Shown here: piece by piece, positions 27,087 through 34,674 of the stretch
Position numbering within the stretch: position 1 is the stretch's first letter
Layout: the number at the start of each line of letters is the position of its first letter
Source of the DNA: an uncultured Clostridiaceae bacterium
Lineage (GTDB): Bacteria > Bacillota > Clostridia > TANB77 > CAG-508
NCBI GenBank assembly: GCA_930990125.1
Contig: CAKNOI010000007.1
Span: 1-59,077 of the forward strand
Direction: 5' to 3'
DNA: 59,077 nt
The notes under the pieces: model-generated
Databases searched by the model: none
The model's input: only the letters and a program-made list of their open reading frames with translations
Told to the model about the DNA's origin: nothing
Program-made: the position numbers and the translations under genes

Positions 27087-28370
27087 ATGATAGATATTAA
27101 ATTAATTCGTGAAAATCCAGATTTGGTAAGACAAAATATAAAAAATAAGTTTCAGGACTATAAACTTCCTCTTGTAGATGAAGTATTAGAGCTAGATAAA
27201 AAAGCTCGTGAGACCATGGCAAAAGGAGATGACCTTCGTAATAAAAGAAAAACGCTTAGTAACCAGATTGGAAACTACATGCGTGAAGGAAAAAAAGCCG
27301 AAGCTGAAACCGTAAAGCAAGAAGTAGAAAAACTAAACCAAGAATTATTAAAAAATGAGGAATTAGAAGCTTCTTTGCGAGAAGAAGTAAAAACAAGAAT
27401 GATGCGTATTCCTAACATTATTGATAAAAGTGTTCCTATTGGAAAAGATGATAGCCAAAACGTAGAACTTAAAAAATATGGCGAGCCTTTTGTTCCTTCT
27501 TATGAAATTCCTTACCATACCGATATTATGGAAGCTGTAAATGGTATTGACCTAGATAGTGCAAGACGTGTTGCTGGAAATGGATTTTATTATTTAATGG
27601 GAGATATTGCAAGACTACATTCTGCTGTTCTTTCTTATGCAAGAGATTTTATGATTGACAAAGGTTTTACGTATTGTATTCCACCTTACATGATTCGTTC
27701 TGATGTAGTAACCGGTGTTATGAGTTTTGAGGAAATGGATGCCATGATGTATAAAATTGAAGGCGAAGATTTGTATTTAATTGGAACCAGTGAACATTCT
27801 ATGATTGGTAAGTTTAAAGACCAAATTTTAAAAAAGGAAAATTTACCATATACCATGACTTCTTATTCTCCTTGTTTTAGAAAAGAAAAAGGTGCTCATG
27901 GAATTGAAGAACGTGGTGTGTACCGTATTCATCAGTTTGAAAAACAAGAAATGATTGTTGTTTGTGAACCAGAAGAAAGTATGCAGTGGTATGAAAAGCT
28001 TTGGTCTTATACTGTAGAATTGTTTAGAAGCATGGAAATTCCAGTTAGAACATTAGAATGTTGTAGTGGCGATTTAGCCGATTTAAAAGTTAAAAGTGTG
28101 GATGTAGAGGCTTGGAGTCCAAGACAACAAAAATATTTTGAAGTAGGAAGCTGTTCTAATTTAGGTGATGCACAAGCAAGAAGATTAGGTATTCGTGTGA
28201 AAGGAGAAAAAGGAAATTATTATGCACATACCTTAAACAACACTGTAGTTGCTCCTCCTCGTATGCTAATTGCCTTTTTAGAAAATCATTACCAAGAAGA
28301 CGGAAGTATTACCATTCCAGAAGTATTAAGACCATATATGGGTGGAAAAGAAAAAATAGAGAAAAAATAA
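27087..28370 (+). CDS. serS: Serine--tRNA ligase
   Basis: 427 aa from ATG 27087, where MIDIKLIRENPDLVRQNIKN is the family N terminus; the upstream frame extension is spurious. The long helical arm (about residues 30-100) grips the variable arm of tRNA-Ser. The class II core shows motif 2 (SPCFRKEKGAHGIEERGVYR, with HQFEKQEM following) and motif 3 (NNTVVAPPRMLIAFLENHYQ). It also charges tRNA-Sec where present. Middle gene of the T-box-controlled unit. Confidence 0.97.
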   Translation: MIDIKLIRENPDLVRQNIKNKFQDYKLPLVDEVLELDKKARETMAKGDDLRNKRKTLSNQIGNYMREGKKAEAETVKQEVEKLNQELLKNEELEASLREEVKTRMMRIPNIIDKSVPIGKDDSQNVELKKYGEPFVPSYEIPYHTDIMEAVNGIDLDSARRVAGNGFYYLMGDIARLHSAVLSYARDFMIDKGFTYCIPPYMIRSDVVTGVMSFEEMDAMMYKIEGEDLYLIGTSEHSMIGKFKDQILKKENLPYTMTSYSPCFRKEKGAHGIEERGVYRIHQFEKQEMIVVCEPEESMQWYEKLWSYTVELFRSMEIPVRTLECCSGDLADLKVKSVDVEAWSPRQQKYFEVGSCSNLGDAQARRLGIRVKGEKGNYYAHTLNNTVVAPPRMLIAFLENHYQEDGSITIPEVLRPYMGGKEKIEKK

Positions 28371-28386
28371 AAAGAGGTGAAAAAAG

Positions 28387-28980
28387 TTGATTTCTATTCA
28401 TAATCCTAAGCTAGAAGTTTCTGCTGTTCGTCCTTCGCAATATCCTAAAAATGACTTACCACAAATTGTCTTGGTAGGAAAATCTAATGTAGGAAAATCT
28501 TCTTTTATTAATACTATGATAAATAGAAAGCGTTTAGCAAGAACCAGTAGTGAACCGGGTAAAACCAGACAAATTAATTTTTATGATATGGATTCTAAGT
28601 TTTATTTTGTAGATTTACCAGGTTATGGTTATAGTAAAATGTCTAAAAAAGAACAAGAAACAGTGGGGCATTTTATTGAAGAATATTTAGAAACTTCTAA
28701 GGAAATTGCTTTAATCCTCTTTTTACTAGATATTCGCCATGCTCCTACGGAAAATGATAAATTAATGTACCAGTATATTATAAATTCCAACCTACCTTGT
28801 ATTGTAATTGGAAATAAAGCAGATAAAATAGCTGTTACAAAGGTAGATACTGCAATGCAAACCTTAGCCAAAGCCATTAATCCTCTTCAGGATTTAGCTT
28901 ACCTTCCTTTTTCTTCGGAGCGAAAAATTTATACCGAAGAAGTTTGGAAAGCAATACAAAATTATGTAAATTTGTGTTAA
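28387..28980 (+). CDS. engB: Ribosome biogenesis GTPase EngB (YsxC/YihA)
   Basis: 197 aa, normal length. It assists late assembly of the 50S subunit. GTPase motifs: G1 GKSNVGKSSFIN (about residues 31-42), G2 around SSEPGKTRQ, G3 DLPGYGYSKM, G4 GNKADK and G5 FSSE. It starts at TTG 28387, supported by AAGAGGTGAAAAAAG just upstream and by the family N terminus. It begins 16 nt after serS and is the last gene of the Ser T-box unit. Confidence 0.95.
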   Translation: MISIHNPKLEVSAVRPSQYPKNDLPQIVLVGKSNVGKSSFINTMINRKRLARTSSEPGKTRQINFYDMDSKFYFVDLPGYGYSKMSKKEQETVGHFIEEYLETSKEIALILFLLDIRHAPTENDKLMYQYIINSNLPCIVIGNKADKIAVTKVDTAMQTLAKAINPLQDLAYLPFSSERKIYTEEVWKAIQNYVNLC

Positions 28981-28986
28981 AATCCC

Positions 28987-29015
28987 TTGCTTTTAGGCAA
29001 AAAGTATTGTATAAT
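28987..29015 (+). promoter_or_regulatory. Promoter of the duplicated-repeat protein gene
   Basis: TTGCTT (28987-28992), 17-nt spacer, TATAAT (29010-29015), immediately after engB. Confidence 0.75.
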
Positions 29016-29022
29016 AGATACA

Positions 29023-29070
29023 TGTTCAATTTGAACACGGCACAATTTCATTTGTTCAAATTTGTACAAA
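29023..29070 (+). promoter_or_regulatory. Two operator-like dyads in the leader
   Basis: A 15-nt perfect dyad TGTTCAATTTGAACA (29023-29037) and an imperfect 20-nt dyad TTTGTTCAAATTTGTACAAA (29051-29070) share the core TTGTTCAA/TGTTCAAT just after the -10 box. This looks like a double binding site for one repressor. The regulator is unknown. Confidence 0.55.
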
Positions 29071-29091
29071 TATTTTTAGGGAGGCATATTT

Positions 29092-29508
29092 ATGTCTAAA
29101 AGTAAAAGAGCACGGTTTGTTTTAAAGGACTATGATGCTGGAACTTTGTTAGCAAAAGAGTTTGGTGGTAACTACGACAAAGACTCTCAAATTTTAGTAG
29201 TACCATTAAATGGTTCGGAAAGCCACGATGATGACGTTAAAAGTGTTATCCGTCATTATGGCGGATTTCAGAGAGAACGCTATGTTCTCCACAATTCTGA
29301 AGCAGGCACTATACTAGCAGAACGTTATGAAGGTAGCTACGACCCAGAATCCCAAATTTTAGAGGTAACACTAACAGGTTCCTACTTCTACGATTTACGT
29401 ATAACCAAATCTATTAGTAATCATGGAGGATTTCCAGAATATGAACGTCCGGACATGAACAACCCTGAATATACAAAGTATATTCGCACAGGTTCTAAAA
29501 CCGAGTAA
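29092..29508 (+). CDS. Small protein built of two tandem repeats, unknown function
   Basis: 138 aa with TAGGGAGG upstream. Two repeats of about 53 residues make up most of it: residues 8-60 (RFVLKDYDAGTLLAKEFGGN ... IRHYGGF) and 63-115 (RYVLHNSEAGTILAERYEGS ... ISNHGGF). Shared positions include VL-AGT-LA, G-YD--SQIL-V-L-GS, and the closing HGGF/YGGF. A Pro/Asn-rich charged tail follows. No signal peptide, membrane span or known family is recognised. It has its own promoter, a double dyad and a strong terminator, so it is a separately regulated gene. Function unknown. Confidence 0.7.
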   Translation: MSKSKRARFVLKDYDAGTLLAKEFGGNYDKDSQILVVPLNGSESHDDDVKSVIRHYGGFQRERYVLHNSEAGTILAERYEGSYDPESQILEVTLTGSYFYDLRITKSISNHGGFPEYERPDMNNPEYTKYIRTGSKTE

Positions 29509-29532
29509 AATTTACTTTATGTAGACCCTATG

Positions 29533-29570
29533 AAAAATACTCATCACTTTCTATGTGATGAGTATTTTTT
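29533..29570. terminator. Bidirectional terminator
   Basis: A 15-bp stem AAAAATACTCATCAC/GTGATGAGTATTTTT with a 7-nt loop between the convergent repeat-protein gene and the gltX-DUF951 unit. Confidence 0.93.
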
Positions 29571-29572
29571 CA

Positions 29573-29752
29573 TTACTGGTTACATTTTTTTGTAATCATT
29601 TTTAAAGCTTTTGGTCTTTCTACTGTAATACTATGCCCACATCCTAGGCATTTTAATTTAAAGTCTACCCCTACTCTGGTTATTTCCCATAGTTTGCTTC
29701 CACAAGGATGCTGTTTTTTGGTCCTTACTATATCTCCTATGTTGTATTCCAT
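29573..29752 (-). CDS. DUF951 family protein
   Basis: A 59-codon gene that is easily missed because of its size: MEYNIGDIVRTKKQHPCGSK, then LWEITRVGVDFKLKCLGCGH, then SITVERPKALKMI. This is the DUF951 pattern: V-R-KK-HPCG near the start, then W-(I/V)-R-G-DF-(I/L)-K-CL-GCGH. Three to four conserved cysteines suggest a zinc-ribbon-like fold. It starts 16 nt after the gltX stop with an AGAGGTG binding site, so it belongs to the gltX transcript. Function of the family is unknown. Confidence 0.9.
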   Translation of the reverse strand: MEYNIGDIVRTKKQHPCGSKLWEITRVGVDFKLKCLGCGHSITVERPKALKMITKKCNQ

Positions 29753-29768
29753 TTACTTTGAACACCTC

Positions 29769-31424
29769 TTATTTGGATAAAATTTCTTGATAACGTTTTT
29801 GTATTACATCTTTTCCTAGTATTTTCATTATTTCGTAAAGGTCTGGTGTATTGGCTCTTCTGGTTAGGCTAACACGAAGTACTGTACTTACGTCTCCTAC
29901 ATGACCTTTTGGATACTTGTCTGGATTTAGCTTATATTCTTTTACTTCTCTTGCATATCCTAGTTTTTCTGCTACATCTTTTATTTTATCAAACCATGTT
30001 TGTTTATCATCTTGCTCATCATATACAGTAAGGTAATTTTCTAAAATAGCTTGTATTTCTTTTTTATCTGTTATGGTTTGGTATTCGTATTCTTCTTGTG
30101 CTTGTTCGTAAAGCTCTTCAAACATATAGGCTGTTTGATAACGTATATCAGACCATTTTGCTATATCTTTTCTAGGTTTTACGTTTCCTCTTTCCATTCC
30201 TAATACTTTCATAGTATAGGTTAGGTCTTTATCTAAAATTTTCTCTAGCTCTGTATCGTATTTAGATGCCCATTTTTTTGTTTCGTTATATACTGTTTGT
30301 GCATCATAACGAGAGATAACGTTTTTAGAAATGTCTAATAGTTTTACCATATCAAACAAAGCACCACTTACTCCCATTTTATTTAGTTGTAAATCAAATT
30401 CCTCTACAGATTTATCTTTGTTTTGTTTTCTCCAAATTTCAAAATTAGAGTTGGCTATATTTAATAAATATTCTAATACCGCTTCTTTTGGCACTCCTAT
30501 TTCGCTATAATAGCTAACAGCCGCTTCTGGGTCTTTACGTTTGCTTAGTTTTCTTTTGGTATCTCCCTCTTGCTTCATAATAGGTGCAATGTGCGCATAC
30601 TTTGGTGGTTTAAATCCTAGTACCTGGAATAATTGCAAATGAAGTGGTACAGATGCTGCCCATTCGTCCCCACGAATTACATGTGTAGTATGCATTAAAT
30701 GGTCATCTACGGCATGTGCAAAGTGATAGGTTGGAAGTCCATCGGATTTAATAATAACAATATCTTGGTCATTTTCTGGAAAATCAATATTTCCTTTTAT
30801 CACATCATGGTGTTTTATTTTCTTTTCTGGATTTCCTGGAGATTTTAAACGAATAATATATTCTTCTCCTTTTTCTATTTTTTCCATCATTTCTTCTACT
30901 GATAAATTTCTGCATTTTGCCCATACACCATAATAGCCAGGTCGTATTTTGGCAGCTTCTTGTTTTTGTCTCATTTCTTCTAAGTCTTCTGGGGTACAAA
31001 AACAAGGATATGCTTTTCCTTGTGCTAACAAATATTTGGCATAGGCTTGGTATATTTCTTTTCTTAAGGATTGCTTATATGGTCCATAATTTCCTTTTTC
31101 TTCGGTTTCGTTTTGCATGCCTTCGTCTGGAGTAAGTCCAAAGTCGTTTAAGGCATCAATAATTCCGGTAATTCCATTTTCTACTTCACGTTTTTGGTCC
31201 GTATCTTCTATTCTTAAAAAGAATACGCCTCCTGTTTGTTTGGCAAGTTTTTTAGCAAGGGTTGCTTGGTACAATCCTCCAATATGTACAAATCCTGTTG
31301 GGCTTGGTGCAAATCTTGTCACAATTGCCCCTTCTTTTAAGTTTCTTTCTGGATATTTTTCTTCGTAATATGATATATCTTTTGCATTGGGAAATATTTT
31401 ATCTGCTAAATCTTTATAATCCAT
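29769..31424 (-). CDS. gltX: Glutamate--tRNA ligase
   Basis: 551 aa from ATG 31424, supported by AAGGAGAGAGG upstream; the longer frame to 31499 runs over the promoter. Class I signatures: HIGH-type motif in RFAPSPTGFVHIGGLYQATL (about residues 39-58), RIEDTDQKR, and KMSKS-type motif KRKLSKRKDP. It is longer than the common 480-500 aa GltX, with an expanded C-terminal anticodon-binding part, a form I know from some Clostridia. Whether it charges only tRNA-Glu or also tRNA-Gln cannot be told; no gatCAB is in the window. Confidence 0.95.
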   Translation of the reverse strand: MDYKDLADKIFPNAKDISYYEEKYPERNLKEGAIVTRFAPSPTGFVHIGGLYQATLAKKLAKQTGGVFFLRIEDTDQKREVENGITGIIDALNDFGLTPDEGMQNETEEKGNYGPYKQSLRKEIYQAYAKYLLAQGKAYPCFCTPEDLEEMRQKQEAAKIRPGYYGVWAKCRNLSVEEMMEKIEKGEEYIIRLKSPGNPEKKIKHHDVIKGNIDFPENDQDIVIIKSDGLPTYHFAHAVDDHLMHTTHVIRGDEWAASVPLHLQLFQVLGFKPPKYAHIAPIMKQEGDTKRKLSKRKDPEAAVSYYSEIGVPKEAVLEYLLNIANSNFEIWRKQNKDKSVEEFDLQLNKMGVSGALFDMVKLLDISKNVISRYDAQTVYNETKKWASKYDTELEKILDKDLTYTMKVLGMERGNVKPRKDIAKWSDIRYQTAYMFEELYEQAQEEYEYQTITDKKEIQAILENYLTVYDEQDDKQTWFDKIKDVAEKLGYAREVKEYKLNPDKYPKGHVGDVSTVLRVSLTRRANTPDLYEIMKILGKDVIQKRYQEILSK

Positions 31425-31457
31425 TTTGCCTCTCTCCTTATTTTTATTTCTGTAAAT

Positions 31458-31504
31458 ATTATACAGCATAAATATAAGATGTGTCAAAAGTTTTGACACA
31501 TCTT
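31458..31504 (-). promoter_or_regulatory. gltX promoter overlapped by a 29-nt perfect dyad
   Basis: TTGACA (31482-31487), 18-nt spacer, TATAAT (31458-31463) on the minus strand. A perfect inverted repeat, AAGATGTGTCAAAA-G-TTTTGACACATCTT (31476-31504), includes the -35 box. It could be an operator, or the weak terminator of the RNase J gene. A good T run is missing. Confidence 0.75.
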
Positions 31505-31541
31505 GTAAGTTTTATTGTATTTTTTTTTTCCTTCTATGTGG

Positions 31542-33320
31542 TTATACTTCCATAATGATTGGTAATAACATTGGGTTTCTTTTGGTCTTTTGGAAAATAT
31601 ATTCTCTTAATTCCTCTTTTAAAATAGACTTAATGCTAGCCCAATCTTTGATGTGTTTTTCTTCGCATTTTCTTAAACTTTGGCGAATAACGCCTTTTAC
31701 ATCTTCCATTAAGTTTTCGGATTCTCTTACATACACAAAACCTCTAGAAATAACATCTGGTCCTGCTACAATTTCTCCGGTAGAAGAATCCATGGTAAGC
31801 ACAATAACAATAAGTCCATCTTGTGATAAATGTTGTCTATCACGAAGAACAATATTACCAACATCTCCTACTCCTAGTCCGTCTACTAAAATTTTTCCAG
31901 ATGATACGGCTCCTGTTAGTTTTGCCTCTTTTTCGTTTATTTCTAGCACTCTACCATTAGACATCATGAAAATATTTTTCTTTTCTACTCCCATTTTTTG
32001 TGCTGTTTCCGCATGAGCTACTAATTGTCTGTACTCTCCATGAACAGGAATAAAATATTTTGGTCTTGTTAGTGCTAGCATTAGTTTTTCTTCTTCTTGA
32101 CAAGCATGCCCAGATACGTGAATATCTTCTAGTGAACTATATACTACTTCTGCTCCTATTTTCATTAAGTCATCAATTACTTTAGAAACTAATTTCTCGT
32201 TTCCTGGTATTGGGTTGGCAGAAATAATAATTAAATCATTTGGGGTGATTTCTACTTTTTTATGTTCTCCTGTTGCCATTCTTGTTAAAGCAGACATGGT
32301 TTCCCCTTGGCTTCCTGTTGTGATAATAACAAGTTGTTCGTCTTTGTAGTTTTTAATCATGTCAATATCTATAAATACATTGTCTGGTACTTGAATATAG
32401 CCAAGTTCTCTTGCTACATTTATCATGTTAATCATACTTCTACCACAAACAGCAATCTTTCTTTTATTGGCTACTGCAGCATTTACAATTTGTTGTACAC
32501 GGTGTACGTTAGAAGCAAAAGTTGCTACCACAATTCTTTTAGTACAATTTAAAAATAGTTTGTCAAATACTTCTCCTACACTGCGTTCTGACATGGTGTA
32601 ACCTTTTCTTTCGGCATTGGTACTATCAGACATTAATGCTAAAATTCCTTTATTACCAAGTTCTGCAATTCTTCCCATGTCCATTCTTTCATCATCAATT
32701 GGGGTATAATCTATTTTAAAATCTCCTGTATGCAAAACTACTCCTACTGGTGTATGAATAGCAAGGATAACCGCATCTGGAATACTATGGCAACTACGAA
32801 TAAACTCTACACGAAAGTTTCCTAATGTAATGGTTTGCCCTTGTTTTACTTCTTTTAATCTAGTTTTCTTTAGCAAATGATGTTCCTCTAATTTATTTTT
32901 TATTAGTCCCATCGTTAATCTAGTAGCATAAATTGGTACATCCATTTGTTTTAATAAATAGGGAATACTGCCAATATGGTCTTCATGTCCGTGAGTAATA
33001 ATTAAGCCTTTAATTTTATATTTGTTTTTTTCTAGATACGTAATATCTGGAATCACTAAGTCTACACCTAGCATATCATCTTCTGGGAAAGCAAGACCAC
33101 AGTCTACAACAATCATTTCGTCTCCATATTCAAAAACAGTCATGTTTTTTCCTATCTCTTGCAATCCACCTAATGGTATTATTTTTAAATTTTCTTTTTT
33201 AAAAGTAAATTCCTTTTTTTCTTCCTTTAATTTTCTTGGTTTTGTCCTTTCTCTTTTTACTTTACTTTTTACCATTCCGCTTTTTACGGGATGGCTATCT
33301 TTTTCTGTTTTTTCTATCAT
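31542..33320 (-). CDS. rnj: Ribonuclease J
   Basis: 592 aa, intact RNase J, with an extra basic N-terminal extension of about 45 residues (KSKVKRERTKPRKLKEEKKE) before the core begins at KIIPLGGLQEIGKN. It is a metallo-beta-lactamase/beta-CASP nuclease with 5'-exo and endonuclease activity in mRNA decay and rRNA processing. Metal ligands: HGHEDHIG, H in SCHSIPD, D in HTGDFKID, and the beta-CASP motifs DSTN, SGHA and the final VHGEYRQL histidine. Transcription starts about 240 nt upstream, and the long leader contains an attenuator-like structure. Confidence 0.95.
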   Translation of the reverse strand: MIEKTEKDSHPVKSGMVKSKVKRERTKPRKLKEEKKEFTFKKENLKIIPLGGLQEIGKNMTVFEYGDEMIVVDCGLAFPEDDMLGVDLVIPDITYLEKNKYKIKGLIITHGHEDHIGSIPYLLKQMDVPIYATRLTMGLIKNKLEEHHLLKKTRLKEVKQGQTITLGNFRVEFIRSCHSIPDAVILAIHTPVGVVLHTGDFKIDYTPIDDERMDMGRIAELGNKGILALMSDSTNAERKGYTMSERSVGEVFDKLFLNCTKRIVVATFASNVHRVQQIVNAAVANKRKIAVCGRSMINMINVARELGYIQVPDNVFIDIDMIKNYKDEQLVIITTGSQGETMSALTRMATGEHKKVEITPNDLIIISANPIPGNEKLVSKVIDDLMKIGAEVVYSSLEDIHVSGHACQEEEKLMLALTRPKYFIPVHGEYRQLVAHAETAQKMGVEKKNIFMMSNGRVLEINEKEAKLTGAVSSGKILVDGLGVGDVGNIVLRDRQHLSQDGLIVIVLTMDSSTGEIVAGPDVISRGFVYVRESENLMEDVKGVIRQSLRKCEEKHIKDWASIKSILKEELREYIFQKTKRNPMLLPIIMEV

Positions 33321-33374
33321 TCTTTTTCCTCCTTTAACGTTTTTGATTGCTCACATATATGTTAAAATTGCGAC

Positions 33375-33562
33375 AAAAAAACAGTTTAATACTTACTATT
33401 AAACCCAAAAAATATGTAATTCATCCTAAAACCGCTCCGATGAATTTTTTTACTACAGTATTTTCCGAATCTTTTTTATGAATAGTATCCGCTCTTTTTC
33501 TCAATTTTATACATCATATATATTTTACATCTCATTTTTTTACCAAACTATGGTAACAACTG
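33375..33562 (-). promoter_or_regulatory. Long rnj leader with internal terminator (candidate attenuator)
   Basis: Between the promoter and the rnj start, the minus strand has a hairpin AATTCATC/GATGAATT (33418-33446) whose loop carries a GGAG binding site. A second hairpin GTTTAATA/TATTAAAC (33384-33404) is followed closely by a T7 run (33375-33381), i.e. a terminator ahead of the coding region. A 12-codon frame links the two. The arrangement suggests conditional readthrough into rnj. Confidence 0.55.
33386..33424 (-). CDS. Possible 12-aa leader peptide of rnj
   Basis: ATG-to-TAA frame encoding MNYIFFGFNSKY, with GGAG 10 nt before the ATG. The stop codon lies in the 3' arm of the leader terminator, so a ribosome reading it would cover the hairpin. 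The start codon is in the arm of a second hairpin. It is rich in Phe/Tyr (5 of 12), but no codon run typical of amino-acid attenuation is certain. Confidence 0.4.
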   Translation of the reverse strand: MNYIFFGFNSKY

Positions 33563-33568
33563 TTTTCT

Positions 33569-33597
33569 ATTATACTATTTTTTTTACCTTCTGTCAA
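33569..33597 (-). promoter_or_regulatory. Promoter of rnj
   Basis: Consensus TTGACA (33592-33597), 17-nt spacer, TATAAT (33569-33574) on the minus strand, directly after the ROK gene. Confidence 0.88.
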
Positions 33598-33626
33598 GTT
33601 TGGCCATTTGGAGGTCAGAAAAGATG

Positions 33627-34547
33627 CTATAGCATACTTGCTCCAATTATTCCTGCATTATTTTTTAGAGTAGCTAATTGTATTGGAATACTTTCTCTTT
33701 TGTTAAATAACATTCCTTTTTCTATTATTTTTGTCGTTGTTTTTGGAAGTAGAAAACTACTATAGTGTACAAAACTACCTCCTATACTTATTTTCTCTGG
33801 TTCAAATAGGTTCATAATATTACTAAGTCCTATTGCCAAATAGTCGGTATAGTCTTCTATTACTTTTTGTATTTCTTGGTTATTTTTTCCTAATTCTCTT
33901 ATGATATATTCTACAATTTCATGTCCTCTTACGCTTTCTTCTAATCCTAAAATATTTCTAACTTTTTGACGTAATCTTTTAATAGAACAATAGGTTTCAA
34001 AACACCCTTTACTGCCACAGTTACATTGTCTTCCATCTTTTTCTAGTATCATGTGGCCAAATTCAAACCCTGGATTAGTTTTAGGCATTACCAATTTTCC
34101 TTGATATATATAGGCACCTCCAATTCCTGTGCCAATCGTTAAAAACACAGCATCTTGAACGCCTTGTAGACTTCCGTACTTTTGCTCTGCTAAAGAGCAA
34201 CAAGTAACATCGTTATTTCCTGCTACTGGTATATGGTATTTTACTTGTATTTTACTTTCTATTGCTAGTTCTTCTATTCCTAAATTAACAGCATGTAGAA
34301 TACAACCATTTTGATAAATTCCTGGAGTTGCAATTCCTATTTGTGAAATAAATTCTTTGTTAAGACCTGTTTCTTCAAAAATTTCATCTATTTTTTCTAA
34401 AATAGTATCTATAATAAATTTTTGGACACGTCCTTCTTCTTTATATTTTTGCAAAATATCTGCTCCCTTTTTTACAAGCAATTTTCCTTCTTCTGAAACT
34501 AATCCAACTGCTACATGGCTTCCGCCTAAATCAATTCCAATTCTCAT
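33627..34547 (-). CDS. ROK family sugar kinase (glucokinase-like)
   Basis: 306 aa. The N-terminal phosphate loop RIGIDLGGSHVAVGLV and the catalytic region VAGNNDVTCCSLAEQKYG are present; the Asp in NNDV is the general base. The ROK signature GFEFGHMILEKDGRQCNCGS, with the zinc-binding C-x-CGxxGCxE cluster, follows. ROK kinases phosphorylate glucose, N-acetylmannosamine or similar sugars. Glucokinase is the commonest role in Bacillota, but the substrate cannot be fixed here. It sits between the pilus operon terminator and the rnj promoter; no clear promoter of its own was found. Confidence 0.9.
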   Translation of the reverse strand: MRIGIDLGGSHVAVGLVSEEGKLLVKKGADILQKYKEEGRVQKFIIDTILEKIDEIFEETGLNKEFISQIGIATPGIYQNGCILHAVNLGIEELAIESKIQVKYHIPVAGNNDVTCCSLAEQKYGSLQGVQDAVFLTIGTGIGGAYIYQGKLVMPKTNPGFEFGHMILEKDGRQCNCGSKGCFETYCSIKRLRQKVRNILGLEESVRGHEIVEYIIRELGKNNQEIQKVIEDYTDYLAIGLSNIMNLFEPEKISIGGSFVHYSSFLLPKTTTKIIEKGMLFNKRESIPIQLATLKNNAGIIGASML

Positions 34548-34568
34548 ATTTTCTCCTCTTTCTTTTTA

Positions 34569-34600
34569 GAAAAAGACAGGTTAAAATCCCTGTCTTTTTC
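34569..34600. terminator. Terminator after the pilus operon
   Basis: A 12-bp stem GAAAAAGACAGG/CCTGTCTTTTTC with loop TTAAAAT, downstream of pilC and just before the ROK gene start. Confidence 0.88.
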
Positions 34601-34674
34601 TCTTTTACGATACAACAAAGTTTTTAAGTTTCTTTACGTTTTACTGATTGTCTCTTCATTGTATACTTTTATTT

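Noticed and set aside
29023-29037. LexA (SOS) box at TGTTCAATTTGAACA
   Set aside because: LexA boxes of Bacillota have GAAC before GTTC; here the halves are in the opposite order, so another regulator is more likely.
31425-31499. Longer N terminus for GltX
   Set aside because: It would read through the gltX promoter and dyad; AAGGAGAGAGG precedes the ATG at 31424.
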